Shown: piece after piece, positions 6,172 through 6,927 of the stretch
How the letters are laid out: every line of letters starts with the position of its first letter
Position numbering within the stretch: position 1 is the first letter of the stretch
Source: Candidatus Hydrogenedentota bacterium
Lineage (GTDB): Bacteria; Hydrogenedentota; Hydrogenedentia; Hydrogenedentales; SLHB01
Direction of reading: 5' to 3'
NCBI GenBank assembly: GCA_035416745.1
Contig: DAOLNV010000023.1
Coordinates: 58,389 to 65,315, forward strand
Length of the DNA stretch: 6,927 nucleotides
The notes under the pieces: generated by a model
What the model was told of the DNA's origin: nothing
The model's input: the letters and a program-made list of their open reading frames with translations, nothing else
Database searches by the model: none
Translations under genes and position numbers: made by a program

Positions 6172-6927
6172 TTAGCGCTCATAGATGGTCCGAACCTTCT
6201 TTTGAGCCGTCGTTACGAAATCGTTGCGCCAGTCGCGCTGGCCGTCGCCGTTCAAGTCTTCGACCGAGATATAACCGGACTCGGCCGTCACGTTGATCTC
6301 GAACACGTCCGAATGCGCCGTGATCAGGTTGGCCATGCGCCCATACCGCCCGACCCGTTCGAAGAACTCTGCTTGTGGATTGCCGGCGCTAGCGGCGGTG
6401 ACCAGCGGCGGAGGAGCCGGGGCCCAGCTTTCCGGCGTCCCAAACGTCTCCGCGAAATAGGCCGCCACATCGCCCACCGACCGGTAGTAGCGCCCGTCTT
6501 CCCACACATAGCGGCCGCCGACGATGTTCGCGGCAAGGTCGCGCGCGGCAATTACCTCCGGAGAGCCCGGGCCGTAATTGTCGGTGTCGGCCAGGAACGT
6601 AAACGCTCCCGTTAAGGCGTCATACCCGGCCAGCACGCCGGGGATGCCCAACAGCGGATTGAACGCAGGGCTCGCCGGGTTAGACGGACCGCCGTTGGTG
6701 GGCATCATCTCGGCGGTGTTGATGTTGATGCGGCCGTGGGCGCGGGCGCGCGGCGCGAGCACCACCCGCGAGAACCGGTTGAGTTTGCCCGGGGCCGCCC
6801 AGTTCCGCAGGAACAGCGCGAGGTAGCTGTTCTCGACCTTCACCATCCCGTAGTGGATGACCCCCTCGGGATTGGGCACCGCGCCATACCGCATTCCGAC
6901 GGATTCCTGGTTCTCGCCGCGAAGCAG
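6172..6927 (-). CDS. Type II secretion GspK-like protein (minor pseudopilin), 5' end beyond the window
   Basis: 251 codons are visible, ending at TAA (6174..6172). The frame is open to the right edge, so the ATG at 6894 is probably internal and the N-terminal pilin-like helix is not in view. GRININTAE (6709..6735) followed about 20 residues later by LLGIPGV is the helix-hairpin-helix style motif of GspK and its relatives. The last part, with MANLITAHSDVFEINV and a closing KKVRTIYER, resembles the C-termini of GspK-like proteins in Verrucomicrobia and Planctomycetes, from memory of the family. GspK is a minor pseudopilin at the tip of the type II secretion pseudopilus in the periplasm. DLNGDGQRD near the end is a dockerin-like calcium loop; calcium sites are known in enterotoxigenic E. 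coli GspK, though not necessarily at this place. The alternative is a helix-hairpin-helix protein of another type IV pilus-like system. Confidence 0.65.
   Translation of the reverse strand: MLRGENQESVGMRYGAVPNPEGVIHYGMVKVENSYLALFLRNWAAPGKLNRFSRVVLAPRARAHGRININTAEMMPTNGGPSNPASPAFNPLLGIPGVLAGYDALTGAFTFLADTDNYGPGSPEVIAARDLAANIVGGRYVWEDGRYYRSVGDVAAYFAETFGTPESWAPAPPPLVTAASAGNPQAEFFERVGRYGRMANLITAHSDVFEINVTAESGYISVEDLNGDGQRDWRNDFVTTAQKKVRTIYER
6232..6258 (-). other. Calcium-loop-like motif DLNGDGQRD in the GspK-like protein
   Basis: Asp/Asn occur at loop positions 1, 3, 5 and 9 (D-x-N-x-D-G-x-x-D), the dockerin/EF-hand loop spacing. It is 20 residues from the C-terminus. Calcium binding is inferred. 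Confidence 0.5.
6709..6735 (-). other. Helix-hairpin-helix motif (GRININTAE) of the GspK-like protein
   Basis: The nine residues match the NINTA core shared by GspK and ComEA-type helix-hairpin-helix domains. The downstream LLGIPGV supplies the second half. This is the main evidence for the family call. Confidence 0.65.

Noticed and set aside
6202..6615. 137-codon plus-strand open frame opposite the GspK-like gene
   Set aside because: Antisense in codon register to the GspK-like frame; no homology features.
1..6927. CRISPR array, tRNA, rRNA, insertion sequence or integrase
   Set aside because: No regularly spaced repeats, no cloverleaf-like segments, no terminal inverted repeats or transposase motifs were seen; coding sequence fills nearly the whole window.

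Overview
The window is high-GC bacterial DNA carrying two genes, both read from the minus strand. Almost all of it (1..6030) is one uninterrupted reading frame of 2,010 codons. It starts with a signal peptide and runs off the left edge without a stop, so the protein is larger than 2,010 residues. Upstream of it (6172..6927), on the same strand and separated by 141 bases, is the C-terminal part of a type II secretion GspK-like protein (minor pseudopilin) whose N-terminus lies beyond the right edge.

Region by region along the giant protein: signal peptide (residues 1-26); right-handed parallel beta-helix (about 45-285); three IPT/TIG-type immunoglobulin-like domains (about 289-687); about 420 residues of beta-rich sequence I cannot assign (690-1112); a tandem pair of a 50-residue W-R-I module (about 1137-1261), with a third copy embedded in the second TIG domain; two more TIG domains (1262-1510); a module with the ending typical of secreted beta-helix proteins, finishing in PDIGADE (1520-1643); and a C-terminal stretch with proline-rich linkers and a new Ig-like start at the left edge. 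The striking point is that the beta-helix body and its usual closing module are about 1,240 residues apart, with the TIG domains between them.

The organism cannot be named from this window. High GC, a giant beta-helix/TIG exoprotein with a GADE-type ending and a neighbouring GspK-like protein with a Verrucomicrobia/Planctomycetes-like C-terminus together suggest an uncultured bacterium of the PVC or Hydrogenedentes type; this is inference. A plausible reading is that the upstream protein belongs to a type II secretion or pseudopilus machine and the giant protein is an exported surface or extracellular protein handled by it or co-expressed with it. No RNA gene, CRISPR array, insertion sequence or enzyme with a recognisable active site was seen. 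Long plus-strand open frames are antisense shadows of the giant gene.
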